Below, one piece after another: positions 6,352-6,812 of a DNA stretch of 6,812 nt. The first letter of the stretch is position 1. Each line of letters starts with the position of its first letter. Made by a program: the position numbers and the translations under genes. The DNA lies in NCBI GenBank assembly GCA_903912435.1, contig CAIWHI010000788.1, positions 1-6,812 of the forward strand. The letters are read 5' to 3'. This stretch comes from an uncultured Bacteroidota bacterium (GTDB lineage Bacteria; Bacteroidota; Bacteroidia; Chitinophagales; Chitinophagaceae). Under the pieces are notes generated by a model. That model was given only the letters and a program-made list of their open reading frames with translations, did no database searches and was not told the DNA's origin.

Positions 6352-6411
6352 AGAACACCCTACCCCGGCTTGAAAGCCGGGGCTACTGACGTAGCGAGAA
6401 TAGAACACCCT
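6352..6411. repeat. 10-bp direct repeat AGAACACCCT around the right palindrome
   Basis: AGAACACCCT occurs at 6352-6361 and again at 6402-6411, exactly 50 bp apart, with the right-hand palindromic arm and GTAGCGAGAAT between. The left copy lies inside the 155-bp repeat and the right copy outside it. Confidence 0.6.
6363..6382. repeat. REP-like 20-bp palindrome, right copy (inverted)
   Basis: CCCCGGCTT-GA-AAGCCGGGG is the reverse complement of the left copy; the TC/GA centre shows the opposite orientation. It is continued by GCTACTGAC, matching the outer part of the left arm. Confidence 0.85.
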
Positions 6412-6490
6412 CAGTCCAAAATTCTTTGTCCTTTTTGGAGTTTTCTCCAATAACTATCGAAATTAGCCTTTTTAGGGGATAATAAAAACA

Positions 6491-6812
6491 CTAAAATTTA
6501 TATCTAACCCCCAAGGTAACAGGATAAGACATTCTTTCATTTTCTAGTGCAGTCCCTTCTATATTCATATCATTTATTGCGGCCTCCATATTGACACCCC
6601 AATTGGATGAAATAAAATAGGTAATGCCTGCATCTGCCCCACAAATAAGCCCATATGATTGGTTTACATATGAAAAATCAACTTCTTTACCAACATCAGT
6701 AATACTTGAATTAACCTTGATTGCTCCAAAAGATATACCACAATAAGCCTGAAAATTACGAAAATCAAGAACAATATTAAATAACCAAGATTCTTTTAAT
6801 TCTAAAGCCTGT
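6491..6812 (-). CDS. C-terminal part of an outer-membrane beta-barrel protein (partial)
   Basis: On the minus strand a frame is open from the window end to a TAG at 6491-6493, giving the last 106 residues; the start is outside. The sequence alternates polar and hydrophobic or aromatic residues with glycine-rich turns, as in AYCGISFGAIKVNSS, YGLICGADAGITYFISSNW, GVNMEAAINDMNIEG and the end YPVTLGVRYKF. Short amphipathic strands and a C-terminal Phe preceded by GVRY are typical of small PorT/OmpW-like barrels (outer membrane protein beta-barrel domain) in Bacteroidota, where the terminal aromatic is the BAM recognition signal. Function and ligand are unknown. It converges on the metal transporter with the repeat region between. 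Confidence 0.78.
   Translation of the reverse strand, partial: QALELKESWLFNIVLDFRNFQAYCGISFGAIKVNSSITDVGKEVDFSYVNQSYGLICGADAGITYFISSNWGVNMEAAINDMNIEGTALENERMSYPVTLGVRYKF

Larger units (their letters stand above)
6236..6390. repeat. 155-bp nested inverted repeat, REPIN- or MITE-like
   Basis: The ends 6236-6263 and 6363-6390 are perfect 28-bp inverted copies (GTCAGTAGCCCCGGC... against ...GCCGGGGCTACTGAC). Each contains its own 20-bp palindrome. Inside, 6284-6297 (GGCTTTAGCCAAAC) pairs imperfectly with 6327-6342 (GTTTGGGCTAAAACCC), and the centre holds CTACG-CAC-CGTAG (6315-6327). The whole can therefore fold as one long interrupted hairpin or as several small ones. No ORF lies within, so it is non-autonomous. 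The pattern of two inverted palindromes with a spacer fits REPIN/BIME elements mobilised by a RAYT (TnpA-REP) transposase elsewhere; a MITE is the alternative. No target-site duplication is evident at the outer ends. Confidence 0.85.
6163..6490. other. 328-bp gene-free repeat region between two convergent genes
   Basis: No ORF of convincing length or family is seen on either strand. The stretch holds the GAATT series (6175-6205), the 155-bp nested inverted repeat (6236-6390), a 10-bp direct repeat (6352-6361 and 6402-6411) and a small TTGGAG/CTCCAA hairpin (6435-6450). It separates the 3' ends of the metal transporter and the beta-barrel gene, a usual safe site for palindromic repeats. No standard T-run terminator for either gene is visible. 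Confidence 0.7.

Noticed and set aside
6236..6390. CRISPR array or structured RNA gene
   Set aside because: The repeats are inverted, not direct, with only two copies and no regular spacers; no tRNA, rRNA or known riboswitch pattern is seen.
6435..6450. TTGGAG-TTTT-CTCCAA hairpin as terminator for the beta-barrel gene
   Set aside because: The stem is only 6 bp and on the minus strand is followed by AAAGG rather than T, so it does not meet the intrinsic terminator pattern.
6214..6472. Outer inverted pair AAAAATGGCTAAT (6213-6225) and ATTAGCCTTTTT (6461-6472)
   Set aside because: Only about 7 bp match exactly before a gap and the rest is A/T homopolymer; it may be coincidence and does not define element ends.

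Overview
The window looks like chromosomal DNA from a member of the Bacteroidota, possibly the Chitinophagales/Sphingobacteriales side. The signs are an AT-leaning composition, no Shine-Dalgarno motif at any start, a PurD with the RMGDPETE form of the GARS signature, two proton-dependent oligopeptide transporters of the type common in this phylum, a RelE/ParE-type toxin with an acidic antitoxin, and the end of an outer-membrane beta-barrel protein closing in ...GVRYKF. This placement is inferred from protein style, not from a marker gene.

Layout, left to right. (1) 1-66 is the last 21 codons of a plus-strand gene, possibly a GtrA-like membrane protein. (2) 122-1411, minus strand, is a complete purD, convergent with the first gene; a small hairpin with a T-run (81-101) may end it. 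(3) After a 95-bp divergent gap come two complete POT/PTR2 peptide transporters (1507-3087 and 3212-4711), separated by a strong intrinsic terminator (3110-3140), so they are paralogous neighbours rather than a simple operon. (4) 4752-5278 is a two-gene module of antitoxin-like then RelE/ParE-like toxin, overlapping by ATGA and ended by a perfect 17-bp-stem hairpin (5280-5319). (5) 5461-6162 is a VIT1/CCC1-family iron/manganese transporter. (6) 6163-6490 holds no convincing gene but is rich in repeats: an 8-9-nt periodic GAATT series, then a 155-bp nested inverted repeat whose 28-bp perfect ends each contain a 20-bp palindrome (REPIN- or MITE-like). (7) 6491-6812, minus strand, is the C-terminal end of a beta-barrel outer-membrane protein whose start lies beyond the window.

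The genes do not form one pathway. PurD is purine biosynthesis; the POT pair imports di- and tripeptides with protons; the VIT1/CCC1 protein moves iron or manganese across the inner membrane; the toxin-antitoxin pair is an accessory insertion between housekeeping genes. I see no multi-gene system that looks new. The item most worth a second look is the nested repeat at 6236-6390 together with the 10-bp direct repeats around its right-hand palindrome.
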